From contig JASJEK010000001.1 in the NCBI GenBank assembly GCA_030064915.1, positions 1-53,915 of the forward strand: a DNA stretch of 53,915 nt, given 5' to 3'. Each line of letters opens with the position of its first letter. Position 1 is the stretch's first letter. The position numbers and the translations under genes were made by a program. Under the pieces are notes generated by a model, which saw nothing but the letters and a program-made list of their open reading frames with translations, did not search any database and had not been told where the DNA came from. Positions 22,674 to 30,888 of this stretch are shown here, in pieces. This DNA is from Xenococcaceae cyanobacterium MO_234.B1 (GTDB lineage Bacteria > Cyanobacteriota > Cyanobacteriia > Cyanobacteriales > Xenococcaceae).

Positions 22674-23063
22674 ATGGATTTTGTCTATTTTCTTGCTAAT
22701 GCAAGCCTGACTTTAAGGACAATCGAGTATCTTCGTTCTATGGAACATGGTACAGGAGCGTCCATAACCGTAGTGCATCAAATTGATGGCTGGATTATTA
22801 AAATTCGCTATCCTCAACCTCTCTCTGTGATCAATCGTGAGAATTTCCGTGCCTTTATGAATGAATTAGGCATTCCTTATGAACCAGAGATGCGATTACA
22901 AATGGTATTTTGGAGTCTAGAAACAGGACAATCTCCTGTAGAAGTTATGCGCCGTTATCAAGTCGCAATTGTCTCCCATGGCATTCCCGATACTAAAGAG
23001 ATTGAGGCTTTTCGTCAGCAGTTTACTAGAGGCTTAGGATATTGTCCCGAAACTTTAGCCTAG
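22674..23063 (+). CDS. Conserved hypothetical protein
   Basis: I do not recognise this 129-residue protein. It has no signal peptide, membrane segment or cysteine cluster, and looks like a small soluble alpha/beta protein: a helical start (MDFVYFLANASLTLRTIEYL), a strand pair around GASITVVHQIDGWIIKIRYP, and a helical, charged second half with VEVMRRYQVAIVSHG. The start at ATG 22674 is preferred because an AGGGG sits 6 nt upstream; a GTG at 22668 in the same frame lacks such a site. Coding character is supported by an uninterrupted frame and balanced amino-acid content. It is divergent from queA with a 146-bp spacer between them. Confidence 0.65.
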   Translation: MDFVYFLANASLTLRTIEYLRSMEHGTGASITVVHQIDGWIIKIRYPQPLSVINRENFRAFMNELGIPYEPEMRLQMVFWSLETGQSPVEVMRRYQVAIVSHGIPDTKEIEAFRQQFTRGLGYCPETLA

Positions 23064-23081
23064 CTTATCATCACCCCCTCG

Positions 23082-23384
23082 TTAAACCAATAAAATAATT
23101 AGGGTAATAACTCCTGTAGTTAGCATCAATCCTCCAGGCATAGCCTTTTTCGTTTTAATTAGTCTCACAGTAAAGACCCATATCAGCAGTAGGATAACTA
23201 TCCTAGCAATAATTACACCTGAGGTCATGCCTTGAAATTGCAGGAAAGCAGAAATTAGCAATAAAGCGCCACTGATACAGCCAGAAATCAAAGAGGCTTT
23301 ACTTTGGGCTTGAATATAACCCCAAATTCCGCCAAAACAGGCTAGAAGTCCGTATGTGATTGTAGCTAAAATAGTGGTACTCAT
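23082..23384 (-). CDS. TMEM14 family small membrane protein
   Basis: The 100-residue product has three to four membrane segments: YGLLACFGGIWGYIQAQS, SLISGCISGALLLISAFLQ, VIIARIVILLLIWVFTVRL and LMLTTGVITLIILLV. The pattern and the glycine-rich GGIWGYIQAQSKASLISG stretch are those of the TMEM14 (UPF0136) family, small membrane proteins found from cyanobacteria to plastids; plant members (FAX proteins) help export fatty acids from the chloroplast. Whether the cyanobacterial protein moves fatty acids is inference. It runs convergently with the hypothetical gene at 22674, 18 bp away. Confidence 0.8.
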   Translation of the reverse strand: MSTTILATITYGLLACFGGIWGYIQAQSKASLISGCISGALLLISAFLQFQGMTSGVIIARIVILLLIWVFTVRLIKTKKAMPGGLMLTTGVITLIILLV

Positions 23385-23525
23385 ATACTAAACTCAGAGG
23401 TATCTTTTTTGACCGCGGAATGCGGTAACGCTGACTTTATTTTTCGATTACTTTTTCAGCAAACCCTAAATAAAGATGGTTTATGAGAAAGTTGAGTTTC
23501 ACTCTCTTTGTCACTGGTTTCAGTT

Positions 23526-25340
23526 TCAAAACGGTATTTGCAAACCCGCGCCAACAGCAATTTCATTGTCATCTCTAACTCTAAGTTGATGCCAAGTGGA
23601 GGAACCGACACGATTGGTTAGATATAATTCTAGATGGGGATTACTATTCTCAGCAGATTTCTCTAACCCCAAAAGAGATAAAGGCTTCCAGCGCAACGCA
23701 ACTGTCCAAGGAACATTATCTTCGAGGTTGTTATTGCCAAAGCCGGTTCCTTCTCCTGCAAAATTTGCTCCTACTTCTGCTAATAGGGTGAATTCAGAAG
23801 ATACTTCATATGCACCACCTAGGTTGAATCCAGCTAATTCTACATTTTTACGCTGTACATACCCTATGATGGGAGTAAACCACAAAGATGTATTAGAGTT
23901 GAGTTGAGTGTGTAGGGGTAAGGCTGCAGTAACAATATACAGTTTTCCTTCTTCGTCATCATCTCCTCCTGGGGAAAAGACGGGAAAATCTTTGTTTAAG
24001 CCTCGGCGATCAAATTCATCTTTGTCGTTTTCCAGGAAATTAACAAAAGGTTGATTGGGAAGACTTATGGTTGCAGCAATGCTTAGGGTTAGGGGTGAAC
24101 CTTCTGCTTGATTTAAGAGTCTGATTTTGGCACTCCAACCCTGTTCTGATTCGTCGGTATCACCAAAATTATAGTCTAAATAGACTCCAGCTTCAAAGTC
24201 TTTTAGAAAGCCGTAGCGTAAAGCAGTGAGTATTCCTTGACTACCACCTTGAAGATTAAAGATGAATTGTCCACTAGATGCTGTACCACCATCAAAGAAA
24301 GCTAAACCGTCTGTAGTAAGAGGGGTAACAACTGCTTCTGAAATGTTAAAGCGATCCCTATATTTACGGTTAGCAGAAAATAAATCTGGCATAAATTTGA
24401 CATTTGCCCCAAATGCCACTAGATCTCTATCGGCGGTTAAACTGAGAGGTCCAAAACTCCCAAAAGTATTAGAAGCGTAGAAATCTAGACCTATACGGGG
24501 ATTTACTAAGAACCTAAACCCAGCATTATAGGCGATCGCTGTGTCAGGTTTACCAGATTCTCGACTGATACTGTTATCCCCAGAAACAGGAAAAAATCCA
24601 TCTGCCCAAAAATACAAGCGAGGATTGATTTTATAACTAATTCCACCAGTTATACCGAAAACTGTACCGAATTCCCCTGGATCATCAATGGGGAGACGAT
24701 AGAAAAATGCCGCATTCTTGTCGTTGAAAAAAGCCACCGTAGGGGAAATATTAAATTGCCATTTTTCCCCTACCTCTGCGGTGAAAGGCACAGCTAACGC
24801 GACAAAAACATTACCGTTTTTGATTGTGACATCTCTACCTTCTCCAATAAACCGAAACCCGCGAGGAATCCCAAAAGAAGCAGAAATTACCCCACTAAGA
24901 AATTGCGTTTCTCTAGAGTTATGCCATAGTTGATATTTAAACTCTCCAGCAATTTCGTTATCGTCGTCTCTTAGTGAAATAAAATCTCCTTGACGGGCAG
25001 GAAAAGCACTATCTACGTGCTGGAATTGTAGACTGAATTGTAATTTATCGGTAATACCCCAACTAAACCCCCCATTAAAATTTAAAGATGTATTATCGTC
25101 ATCCCCCGAACCTTCCCGATCAGGTAAGAAGAAGAGACGGGTGTCAAAATTGAATATTACCTCTCCTTGCTTAAGATGTTTGGCTGTGGGTTGAGTAAAT
25201 AATTGTTCGGCTAAGGGAGTAACGGTAATTTTAGCTGGTTCTGAATCTTTTTCTTGATCACTAGCCAAACTTATACCTGCTAAAGAAAATCCCCACAAAC
25301 CACCGACAATTGCACAATAACTTAAAAATTGCCTATTCAT
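23526..25340 (-). CDS. Exported beta-barrel outer membrane protein, function unknown
   Basis: This ~604-residue protein begins at ATG 25340 with a signal peptide (MNRQFLSYCAIVGGLWGF, cleavage near SLASDQ). A longer frame from a TTG at 25385 would put 15 extra residues ahead of the signal and is less likely. The mature part is rich in alternating hydrophobic/polar strands and aromatic girdle residues (FSWGITDKLQFSLQFQ, RLYFWADGFFPVSG, FTLLAEVGANFAGEG) and ends on a short strand with an aromatic terminal residue (VGAGLQIPF), as many outer-membrane barrels do. Two halves look like related barrel segments. No porin-specific SLH domain or plug is seen. Possible roles are transport or structural; I cannot choose. 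Confidence 0.65.
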   Translation of the reverse strand: MNRQFLSYCAIVGGLWGFSLAGISLASDQEKDSEPAKITVTPLAEQLFTQPTAKHLKQGEVIFNFDTRLFFLPDREGSGDDDNTSLNFNGGFSWGITDKLQFSLQFQHVDSAFPARQGDFISLRDDDNEIAGEFKYQLWHNSRETQFLSGVISASFGIPRGFRFIGEGRDVTIKNGNVFVALAVPFTAEVGEKWQFNISPTVAFFNDKNAAFFYRLPIDDPGEFGTVFGITGGISYKINPRLYFWADGFFPVSGDNSISRESGKPDTAIAYNAGFRFLVNPRIGLDFYASNTFGSFGPLSLTADRDLVAFGANVKFMPDLFSANRKYRDRFNISEAVVTPLTTDGLAFFDGGTASSGQFIFNLQGGSQGILTALRYGFLKDFEAGVYLDYNFGDTDESEQGWSAKIRLLNQAEGSPLTLSIAATISLPNQPFVNFLENDKDEFDRRGLNKDFPVFSPGGDDDEEGKLYIVTAALPLHTQLNSNTSLWFTPIIGYVQRKNVELAGFNLGGAYEVSSEFTLLAEVGANFAGEGTGFGNNNLEDNVPWTVALRWKPLSLLGLEKSAENSNPHLELYLTNRVGSSTWHQLRVRDDNEIAVGAGLQIPF

Positions 25341-25481
25341 GCGCTCGCTGTTCGTTTTCCTGCACACCGACGATGATTCTAGCAAAATTCTGCGAGGTCC
25401 TTCCCCTTGTAATTATTAAATTCAGAGTAAATCCGTGATTTGACAGATTTAACTAGGTGTTATATGAGCCCTATTGACATC

Positions 25482-25576
25482 TCCATGCCTTAAAAAGAGC
25501 ATGGATTCTGTACCCTAAGAGTACCGTAATCGGGCGGGGCGTTAAAGAAGCGGAAGTAAATTCCGCAGACAGCCCC
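25482..25576 (+). repeat. Fold-back module, copy A (possible structured RNA or IS end)
   Basis: A hairpin tccatgc/gcatgga (25482-25488, 25499-25505) is followed after ~30 nt by GGGGC (25536-25540) pairing with GCCCC (25572-25576) and enclosing a second hairpin gcggaa/ttccgc (25550-25566). The stretches GGGGCGTTAAA and AGACAGCCCCTT recur with the same order and pairing at 41908-42043. Strand is uncertain. Candidate identities are an ORF-less HEARO/omega-RNA-type element or the right end of an IS200/IS605 element. Confidence 0.45.
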
Positions 25577-26109
25577 TTGTTAAAACCACGATTACTCCAA
25601 CCCTGTCAACAGAGTCCTATCAACCTTGGCTAGAAAACTCTAGCTGTGTTGGTACTTCTAAGTCGAACCTTGAAGATTTTACGTTCTGAAGGCTCAATCA
25701 CTTCTCAGAACAACCTTCTATCTTCAGTTGTCACGGTGCTGGTTGCCAGATTTTCTCTATTTTGGAACACTCCAAGAGCAAAACTTTGCTGGCGATTTGA
25801 TAGTCATACTGACGACAAAAAGTCCGTTGTTTCTATTTCGCAGGAGTCTCACCTCTATCTGCTCTTTTCACAGTGCCACTGGACTTATACAACTATTTTA
25901 CAGGAGTTGAAAGCCTTGTTCTATGAAGATTGTGCGTCTAAATTGTACAGAAGATACAAGGAATTAAAATTCCGTATCGCTCCACTACCATTGGTTTTAA
26001 CCAATGGCTAACTCTCGCTCAACTTATTTACGGTTTTTTTAGGTTTACATTACATTTTTGGCTTTATTTCCCAAAATCAGTTAAGAAAAATCTTTCGTCG
26101 AACTCCTAA

Positions 26110-26241
26110 GAGGATGTCTGAAAAGTAGTTTTGGGTACTTAAAAACAGTCTTTAGTACCTAAATAATGAGGTTATAAGTCCCATTATTTCGTCGAGCTTG
26201 AGTAGCCAGAAAGTATCAATGGGAACTTCTCAGACATCCTC
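26110..26241. mobile_element. MITE with 17-bp inverted ends and TAA duplication
   Basis: Inverted ends gaggatgtctgaaaagt (26110-26126) and its complement at 26225-26241 match at 16 of 17 positions, and the 132-bp unit is flanked by TAA on both sides (26107-26109, 26242-26244). There is no coding capacity. The GAGGATGTCTGA end and 3-bp duplication suggest mobilisation by an IS5-group transposase, which is inference. Confidence 0.7.
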
Positions 26242-26393
26242 TAAGAAACAAATTTTGTTTTTCTCTGACATTACGAATTTTAGTTCGTTGGACGCTCACG
26301 TCAACAAAAGACTTAGTAAAGGCGCAAAATTCAATAATTGACAATTAGATAATTATCAATTATCAATTATTAATTATTAATTGGTAAAAAAAG

Positions 26394-26798
26394 TTACATT
26401 TGCTCCTCAACTGCTTTACGATATAACTTTTGAATTTTCTCCAAGAGGCTACTGACTATGGTCTTGGGTGGTTGCTGGATAGGGTCTAGTGATTGGACTT
26501 TTTCCAGTAATCTCGTTTCGCGAACGTCTATATCTCCATCACTGTAAATTAAACCACTGATCTTTTCTAGTAATTCTTGATATTGTTCTTCAGTGGGATT
26601 TACTCCTAGATACTCCTCAACCCATTGATAACATTCCGCAGTTGGTACTCGTTTAAGTTCTGATAATAAAGGTTGAAGCTCTGGATCATCAGCTAAGTCA
26701 AATTCTGCTGCTAAGCGACGTAAATATTTTCTTTCTTCTGGTTGAATAATTCCGTCAATCCAAGCAGCACCGATGAGAATTTTTAACAGTTGCTTCAT
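26394..26798 (-). CDS. TerB-like domain protein
   Basis: The 134-residue product (start at ATG 26798, with AGGAAG nine bases upstream) is a helical TerB-family protein. The signature is ILIGAAWIDGIIQPEERKYLRRLAAEF, in which acidic residues of the first helices bind a divalent metal in TerB. A second acidic patch, GLIYSDGDIDVRETRLLEKV, repeats the pattern. An open frame extends upstream to 26960 but overlaps rsmB by 137 bp and lacks a binding site, so I reject that start. The protein is probably cytoplasmic and acts as a metal-dependent membrane-associated scaffold; TerB proteins accompany stress and phage-resistance operons, but nothing of that kind is nearby. It is probably co-transcribed with rsmB, which ends 25 bp upstream. 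Confidence 0.78.
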   Translation of the reverse strand: MKQLLKILIGAAWIDGIIQPEERKYLRRLAAEFDLADDPELQPLLSELKRVPTAECYQWVEEYLGVNPTEEQYQELLEKISGLIYSDGDIDVRETRLLEKVQSLDPIQQPPKTIVSSLLEKIQKLYRKAVEEQM

Positions 26799-26823
26799 TT
26801 TATGATGCTTCCTAGTCGTCATA

Positions 26824-28263
26824 TCAGTTTTTTTGTAATCTTGCCATAAAAAACCCATCCATGTTGTGTCGGTGAGGATAGACTTTAATCCAACCTTCAG
26901 GTGTCTTAAACGTGCTAATGGGTGATTCTTCTGAGGGGGGTTTAATTGACCATGCTTCATGGAACTGCAAAAAGGATTGTATAACTTTTTCGTTTTCTAA
27001 AGGATTAAGAGTACAAGTAGCATAAACTAATATACCTTTGTGCCTAATCCATTGTGCCACTTGTTGTAATAGTTCCTGTTGTAGCTGAAAAAGTTCCCTA
27101 ATTTGAGCGGGAGTTTGTCGCCAACGAATATCAGGGCGTTTGTGAAGTGTTCCTAATCCTGAGCAGGGTACATCTAGTAAAGCACGATCTGCGAAAGCAG
27201 GCACTGCGTGATCGCTATGCCCCTGCTTTCGCAGACCACACAGTGGCGCGGGTACGCGATCGCATAAGGGGTGATTTTTGTCAGGAAACGAAACTAAATT
27301 ACGGCTATCTCCTACTAGAGTTTGAATTGACTTTATTCCTAGGCGAGTAGCATTATTTTGGACTTTTTTGAGCCTTTTGGGATCGCGATCGCAAGCATAA
27401 ATGATTCCGCGATCGCCCATTAATTCCGCAATATGGGTAGTTTTTCCTCCTGGTGCAGCACAAGCATCTATAATGGTTTCTCCTGGTTGGGGATCGAGAA
27501 GATGGGTTACTAATTGAGCGCTACTATCTTGTACTATCCACCAACCTTCTTGATATCCAGGGAGTAAGGTAATGTCTCCCATACTGTCATTAATTCTTAA
27601 AGCTTGGGGGAGATGGGGAAGAGGAGACACCGAGATTCCCCGATCTTGGAAAATATTAGCTACCTTTTCGACAGAAGTTTTGAGGATATTAACTCGCAGG
27701 TCAATCTTAGCAGGTTGATTAAACCAAGTTAGGAGTTCACTAGTTTCTGAGATAGGTAATTGTTGTAACCAAGTCTCCACTATCCAGTCAGGAAAGCTAT
27801 GAATAACACCTAACTTTTCTATTGGGGAAGAATAGTTTTGAGCTAGTAAAGGATCGGTAGTTTTTGCTTGGCGAATATAGTTTCTGAGTATCCCATTCAC
27901 TACCCCAGCTAATTTAGCGAGTCCATTTTTCTTGGCTAATTCTACACTGGTGTTAACCGCAGCAGAATTGGGTATTTGAGTAAGATAGCGTAATTGATAT
28001 AAACCGATATAAAGAATAATTCTGAGGTTGAGGGGTTGCTGTGAAGCTTTTTTTTTTCCCAATAAACTAATTAGAGCATCAAGCGATCGCTTTTGTCGAA
28101 CCACTCCATACACTATCTGACAAACTAAACTGCGATCTAGAGCATTAAGTTTATGGGAACGCAGAATGCGATCGATAGCAATATCGGTATAAGCTTTTTG
28201 ACAATAAATAGACTTTAAAGCTAAAAAGGCACATTGACGAGCATTGGTAAAACGGTTTTCCAT
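26824..28263 (-). CDS. rsmB: 16S rRNA m5C967 methyltransferase (RsmB/Sun) with in-frame palindromic insert
   Basis: The 479-residue protein has the NusB-like RNA-binding domain (~1-140, starting ARQCAFLALKSIYCQKAYTD) followed by the Rossmann methyltransferase domain. SAM-binding VIDACAAPGGKTTHIAELMG-type residues (IIDACAAPGGKTTHIAEL), motif IV DVPCSGLGTLHKRPDIRW and motif VI ATCTLNPLENE hold both catalytic cysteines. It methylates C967 of 16S rRNA. Residues ~330-358, just before DRALLDVPCSG, do not fit the family and are encoded by a palindromic repeat (27189-27234, plus a HIP1-bearing stretch to ~27275) inserted in frame. Family members usually have only a few residues there. The reading frame is open throughout, so the gene is probably functional, with the extra loop on the surface. 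Confidence 0.93.
   Translation of the reverse strand: MENRFTNARQCAFLALKSIYCQKAYTDIAIDRILRSHKLNALDRSLVCQIVYGVVRQKRSLDALISLLGKKKASQQPLNLRIILYIGLYQLRYLTQIPNSAAVNTSVELAKKNGLAKLAGVVNGILRNYIRQAKTTDPLLAQNYSSPIEKLGVIHSFPDWIVETWLQQLPISETSELLTWFNQPAKIDLRVNILKTSVEKVANIFQDRGISVSPLPHLPQALRINDSMGDITLLPGYQEGWWIVQDSSAQLVTHLLDPQPGETIIDACAAPGGKTTHIAELMGDRGIIYACDRDPKRLKKVQNNATRLGIKSIQTLVGDSRNLVSFPDKNHPLCDRVPAPLCGLRKQGHSDHAVPAFADRALLDVPCSGLGTLHKRPDIRWRQTPAQIRELFQLQQELLQQVAQWIRHKGILVYATCTLNPLENEKVIQSFLQFHEAWSIKPPSEESPISTFKTPEGWIKVYPHRHNMDGFFMARLQKN
27189..27275. repeat. Palindromic repeat inserted in frame within rsmB
   Basis: ctgcgaaagcagg (27189-27201) and cctgctttcgcag (27222-27234) form a perfect 13-bp stem with a 20-nt loop; the adjoining 40 bases carry GCGATCGC-type sequence. 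The unit interrupts rsmB without breaking the frame, encoding about 29 residues. This recalls the palindromic elements that generate peptide inserts in Rickettsia genes. Confidence 0.6.
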
Positions 28264-28350
28264 AAAGAACCAATGGTTAAGATTGTGAACAGAGATTTTG
28301 CAGCATTAGATTGTAGCAATCTTAACCGTCATATGGTTGTGGCACAAAAA

Positions 28351-28653
28351 CTACATTTTTTCTGTGGAGACTGTTTCCGCTTCTACTTCTACGGTGACGT
28401 TACCTGGTTGTGTAGCATCTTCTTCTTGCTTACGAGTTTTATAGTTGTCGATCGCAATTTGAGACATCTCTGTAACTAACAATGTCACTAGCATGAAATC
28501 ATCAATTTGTCCTGCTATAGGTAATATATCAGGAGAAATATCAAAAGGACTAATGAGATACACTAGAGTGCCGATTATAATCCACCAACGATATCGGGGA
28601 TGACGAATAGCTTTACGATACCAGTTGTAAAGAGAGGCAAGGGATATCTTCAT
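28351..28653 (-). CDS. YkvA/DUF1232 family small membrane protein
   Basis: The 100-residue protein has the DUF1232 core: RHPRYRWWIIIGTLVYLISPFDISPDILPIAGQIDD. The YLISPFDxxPDxxPxxGxxDD motif is diagnostic. One hydrophobic segment (~24-47) probably lies in or on the membrane, followed by an amphipathic helix and a flexible, acidic, valine- and threonine-rich tail (~80-100). The family's role is unknown. It ends 87 bp from the rsmB start on the same strand. Confidence 0.85.
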   Translation of the reverse strand: MKISLASLYNWYRKAIRHPRYRWWIIIGTLVYLISPFDISPDILPIAGQIDDFMLVTLLVTEMSQIAIDNYKTRKQEEDATQPGNVTVEVEAETVSTEKM

Positions 28654-28798
28654 TTTTTAGTGAAGTTAATTGACTAAGTTAGCGCAGCTCTCAGAGCTTG
28701 CATCGGAGAGAACGCCTACTAATTTAATTTTGCCAGATAAAACTAGTTTTTTGGGTGTGGATAACCTCATCATTTATCATTTATCCCGCGTTCAATGT

Positions 28799-29488
28799 TT
28801 AATGTTCAATGGTCAATGTACTTAATAGGTTTAAGCCAATTTTTCTTCTTTTAGGAGAATAAGAAAAAATACCAAATAATAATTGATCTAACAGCCAAGA
28901 AGATAAGTATCGTTTTAAGAGGTATGGTAATGCACTTAAAACAAGAGCTATAAGAATTAGCAATAGTAAAACTTTACCCCAAAATACTATAGGAAGAAAA
29001 AAGAAGATCAAAGGAGCAATAAAAATAATTATTAATCCTAGCAAGCCCCATAATAAAATTGATTTATGCTTTTTATATCTTAATGGTATTTGGTTTAATA
29101 TTTGTTCGATTAACCAATAGTGAGTCTCAATAATTTCTTTACTAGCTAGAGCATCACTTCTAATATATTGTTCAGCTTTGCCTGATAAATGAATTACACT
29201 TTTAATTATTGTTATTTTCTTTTGTTGTCTGTGGTAATGGGTTTTAAATGTTATTCCTAATCCTGAATATTCTGAGCTATTTAATAAAAAATAGTAACGT
29301 AACTCAGCTAAATTATCTGCTGAAAAAGAGATTTGTTGTTGACTATTTCTCAGAGTAATAATTTGAGATAAAACATCTTGGTTAAGGTCAAAATTAATAT
29401 GATCTGGAATACTGCGTCGGCGAGATATTCTTTTTTGTTCGATATGAAGACAAGAATTGATTAGGTTGTGAACTAGCAAATTACTCAA
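28799..29488 (-). CDS. Hypothetical two-pass membrane protein
   Basis: I do not recognise this 229-residue protein. The first ~140 residues look soluble and helical/basic (RISRRRSIPDHINFDLNQD...), with a stretch NLAELRYYFLLNSSEYSGLGITF. Two closely spaced hydrophobic segments follow, at ~142-168 and ~170-192, separated by a lysine, giving a hairpin in the membrane. A short basic C-terminus (YSPKRRKIGLNLLS) should be cytoplasmic. It lies 23 bp after the 265-residue gene upstream and is likely co-expressed with it. Confidence 0.55.
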   Translation of the reverse strand: MSNLLVHNLINSCLHIEQKRISRRRSIPDHINFDLNQDVLSQIITLRNSQQQISFSADNLAELRYYFLLNSSEYSGLGITFKTHYHRQQKKITIIKSVIHLSGKAEQYIRSDALASKEIIETHYWLIEQILNQIPLRYKKHKSILLWGLLGLIIIFIAPLIFFFLPIVFWGKVLLLLILIALVLSALPYLLKRYLSSWLLDQLLFGIFSYSPKRRKIGLNLLSTLTIEH

Positions 29489-29511
29489 AGTTAACTTAAT
29501 TCTGTAAGTAG

Positions 29512-30309
29512 CTAAGATTTTCTAACTTTTTGTTGTCTTTGTACAATGTTGATCGCGAATTTTAACAATCTATACCATTGTTTTTCTCCTGATTGTACTC
29601 CTTGTTGATGCAGGATTAATATCGCTTCTTTATCTGGATGATGGAGTATTTCTTGAGCATAGCAATTGGTGATTTTTCCTTCTAATTCAATTATGGTTTG
29701 AGCGTAGGTAATATCTTGATTTGTAATTGATGTTGTGTCGGTTTCCTGGGTAATTTGATGACGTTGATCGAGATTAGCTTTACTTCTAGCCAGTTGACGT
29801 AATACCTTTAATAAAGAGGTATCTATCAGAATTTGACCAAGTAATTTATTTTCTGCCGTATTCTCTGGTGCAAAAGGAGAAGGTAATCGAGAAGGCAAGT
29901 TTTCCCAACTAGAATCGTTAGAACGGCTTAAAATGGTTAAATCCTTTCTAATAGCATCCCTTGCTGCGGAATTATATAACTGACAATTGGGATTGATCGC
30001 CCTAAGAGCATATTTTAATTCTAGTTGACGACGTAAATTTAGATAGCGATCGCATAAAGCAGGAGGAATTTGAACTTCTTGTAAATAAGTGCGAGAGATA
30101 GCATAAATATCCTGATATGCTTCCCAGGGAAGAAAAACCTCTTCGCGAATCTCTGAAACTATAGTGGTATTAACTTCTAAAGTTGTAATCTTGTCTAAGA
30201 TAGAAGTCACAGATGTTAACCAGCGATCTAAATTTACCTGACTGAGATCCCTATCAGATTGTAGATTGTGAGAAGATGATGTTTGATTAACAACCACAGT
30301 GATCACCAA
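29512..30309 (-). CDS. Hypothetical soluble helical protein
   Basis: This ~265-residue protein has no signal peptide or membrane helix and is predicted helical, with polar composition. Blocks such as WEAYQDIYAISRTYLQEVQIPPALCDRYLNLRRQLELKYALRAI and SLLKVLRQLARSKANL look like conserved helices, but I cannot tie them to a family. The start is a TTG at 30309 or a GTG at 30306; there is no obvious ribosome binding site. The gene is followed after 23 bp by the two-pass membrane protein, so the two may work together. Upstream lies a repeat-rich gap. Confidence 0.5.
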   Translation of the reverse strand: MVITVVVNQTSSSHNLQSDRDLSQVNLDRWLTSVTSILDKITTLEVNTTIVSEIREEVFLPWEAYQDIYAISRTYLQEVQIPPALCDRYLNLRRQLELKYALRAINPNCQLYNSAARDAIRKDLTILSRSNDSSWENLPSRLPSPFAPENTAENKLLGQILIDTSLLKVLRQLARSKANLDQRHQITQETDTTSITNQDITYAQTIIELEGKITNCYAQEILHHPDKEAILILHQQGVQSGEKQWYRLLKFAINIVQRQQKVRKS

Positions 30310-30364
30310 ATATATTTAACAACGGGAGTTCGGAATTCGGAATTCGGAGAGACGCGACGGGGCG

Positions 30365-30537
30365 CAATACTGTTCGGATAAGCATCTTTTATTTATTGGT
30401 GGAGGTATGGGGATGTAGGGAGATAGGGATGTAGGGAGATAATTATTTTCCCCTACTCCCCTACTCCCAATCCCCCAATCCCCCAATCCCCCAATTCTCC
30501 ACTCTCTTTCCAATAATCGTGTTTCCGAACAGTATTG
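30365..30537. repeat. MITE-like unit with 14-bp ends caatactgttcgga
   Basis: caatactgttcgga at 30365-30378 and its exact complement at 30524-30537 bound a 173-bp non-coding unit. Single ends of the same kind occur at ~34812 (caatactgttcgta) and ~43252 (caatactgttcggt), so this is a dispersed end sequence of some element family. The interior is low-complexity. Confidence 0.6.
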
Positions 30538-30648
30538 AAATTGCTCCCCTATCTTCCCCATCTTCCCTATCTTCCCTATCTCCACATCAACCTTAACCAT
30601 TAAATGTAAAAAACCTACCCTTATGAGGCTCCCCCTGCTCCCTCTGGA

Positions 30649-30782
30649 GGGGCTGTCTTTTGAGCGTGAGGGACGGCGAGGTTTCCGAGGGACTGTCTTG
30701 TCGGGTTTCCCGACAAGCTTGTACGTCCCGTTCGCCATGTCCAATCACGCTGTTGAGGAGACCTCAAAAGCTTGTAAGCCCC
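30649..30782 (-). repeat. Fold-back module, copy C (two nested units)
   Basis: Read on the minus strand, GGGAC (30725-30729) and GTCCC (30689-30693) enclose a 9-bp hairpin cttgtcggg/cccgacaag (30697-30717), with the linker AGACA before GTCCC. An outer pair GGGGC (30778-30782) and GCCCC (30649-30653), again preceded by AAGACA, surrounds it. This is the same GGGRC-hairpin-AGACAGYCCC plan seen at 25536-25576 and 41958-42043. Confidence 0.5.
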
Positions 30783-30888
30783 GTCTCCCTCTGCCTATCT
30801 AAACCTTTAAATCTTAAAATCATACCCTGTAAAATCTCCCTATCTCCCTACCAGTAATCACATTTATCTTTTGTTTATAAACTGTTTC

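Larger units (their letters stand above)
25341..26393. other. 1.05-kb gap holding a fold-back module, a decayed stretch and a MITE
   Basis: No intact gene is supported here. 25482-25576 holds a fold-back module described separately. 25620-26030 has open frames on the plus strand (one of 121 codons from 25646) that resemble nothing I know and look like decayed sequence, possibly of an insertion element. 26110-26241 is a MITE with a target duplication. 26330-26390 is simple AT-rich direct and inverted repetition of attaattatcaa-type words. Confidence 0.5.
30310..30888. other. Repeat-rich gap with a MITE-like unit and a nested fold-back
   Basis: Three parts are visible. 30365-30537 is bounded by exact 14-bp inverted ends (caatactgttcgga). 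Inside and beside it are pyrimidine-rich runs of tccctatctt and ccccaatccc words. 30649-30782 holds the fold-back module, copy C. No gene is supported; open frames here have low-complexity proline/serine translations. Confidence 0.55.

Noticed and set aside
25646..26011. 121-codon plus-strand frame in the gap after the barrel-protein gene
   Set aside because: No recognisable domain, no ribosome binding site, and it lies in decayed repeat-rich DNA; the translation looks like chance sequence.
26799..26960. Upstream extension of the TerB-like protein
   Set aside because: It overlaps rsmB coding sequence by 137 bp, lacks a ribosome binding site and adds residues outside the TerB domain; the internal ATG at 26798 has a good site.
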